Assembly (NCBI GenBank): GCA_023395755.1
Contig: JAEWYG010000208.1
Span: 1 to 13,189, forward strand
Direction: 5' to 3'
Source: Actinomycetes bacterium
GTDB lineage: Bacteria > Actinomycetota > Coriobacteriia > Coriobacteriales > Eggerthellaceae
Length of the DNA stretch: 13,189 nt
Shown: positions 12,995 through 13,189 of the stretch, in pieces
How positions within the stretch are numbered: position 1 is the first letter of the stretch
How the letters are laid out: each line of letters begins with the position of its first letter
Translations under genes and position numbers: made by a program
The notes under the pieces: model-generated
Seen by the model: the letters and a program-made list of their open reading frames with translations, nothing else
Told to the model about the DNA's origin: nothing
The model's database searches: none

Positions 12995-13189
12995 TGATTC
13001 TGCCCCGCTTCAGTTGACAGCGGTTAAGCCGATTTTCGGCATTGCAACATCTTAGCTTCGATCTCATCTGGACTCAACCAACCGAGCGCGGAATGAATCC
13101 TTCTCTTATTGTAAAAGGTTTCTATGTATTCGAAGATGTCGCAAGCCGCCTCATCTTTGGTTTTATAGGTTTTGAGATGCACGCACTCT
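12995..13189 (-). mobile_element. IS3-family insertion sequence, right end only, continues beyond the window
   Basis: The element starts at TGATTCTGCCCCGCTTCAG (12995-13013 on the + strand), a TG-starting terminus placed 29 bp beyond the transposase stop. It continues past the window edge. It interrupts the 5' end of the RitB-like gene. Target duplication cannot be checked because the other end is not visible. Confidence 0.75.
13024..13189 (-). CDS. IS3-family transposase (OrfB), C-terminal end, partial
   Basis: The last 55 codons of a transposase, read on the - strand from the window edge to TAA at 13024-13026. ECVHLKTYKTKDEA, IFEYIETFYNKRRIHSALGW and LSPDEIE are the hallmark C-terminal sequence of IS3/IS51-type OrfB proteins. 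The catalytic DDE residues lie outside the window; the final Glu should be just beyond the edge. The sequence differs clearly from the IS150-like fragment at 10686-10990, so two different IS3-family elements are present. Whether this copy is intact cannot be seen. Confidence 0.9.
   Translation of the reverse strand, partial: ECVHLKTYKTKDEAACDIFEYIETFYNKRRIHSALGWLSPDEIEAKMLQCRKSA

Overview
The window looks like one chromosomal segment of a mid-G+C bacterium, by eye around 50% G+C. It probably belongs to the Actinomycetota and most likely to the class Coriobacteriia (Cryptobacterium/Eggerthellaceae-like). That guess rests on codon use, TTG/GTG starts with good Shine-Dalgarno sites, and the mix of gene families. 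It is an inference, because no rRNA or other marker gene is present.

Region 1 (1-5932, + strand) is a tightly packed, translationally coupled operon that resembles a dlt (teichoic-acid D-alanylation) locus but is not a standard one. It holds the C-terminal two thirds of a DltA-like adenylating enzyme, a fold-III PLP amino-acid decarboxylase, a DltC-like carrier protein, a DltB/AlgI-like MBOAT membrane acyltransferase, a DltD-like membrane-anchored SGNH protein and an SGNH-hydrolase lipoprotein. A decarboxylase between the adenylation enzyme and the carrier suggests that an amino acid is loaded on the carrier and decarboxylated (as in BtrK/VinO-type chemistry), or that a decarboxylated amino acid is loaded, before the MBOAT/SGNH pair moves it onto an extracellular polymer. 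This is the best candidate here for an undescribed system.

Region 2 (about 5990-8260, + strand) is a two-component system: an OmpR/PhoB-type response regulator and an overlapping membrane histidine kinase. A possible promoter and a 55-codon small ORF lie in front of it. Region 3 (8300-10264, + strand) is a likely electrophile/quinone-stress operon of MarR-type repressor, pirin and Frm2-like nitroreductase. A perfect 18-bp operator-like palindrome, which resembles MhqR boxes, lies just upstream of the repressor gene.

Region 4 (10265-13189) is a graveyard of mobile DNA on the - strand. It contains terminator-like hairpins, the 3' remnant of an IS3-family (IS150-like) transposase, and two overlapping tyrosine recombinases of the kind found in 'recombinase in trio' (RIT) elements. 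It also contains the end of a second IS3-family element that cuts off the start of the upstream recombinase. A 34-bp near-perfect palindrome sits exactly where the IS150-like homology stops and the recombinase element begins.
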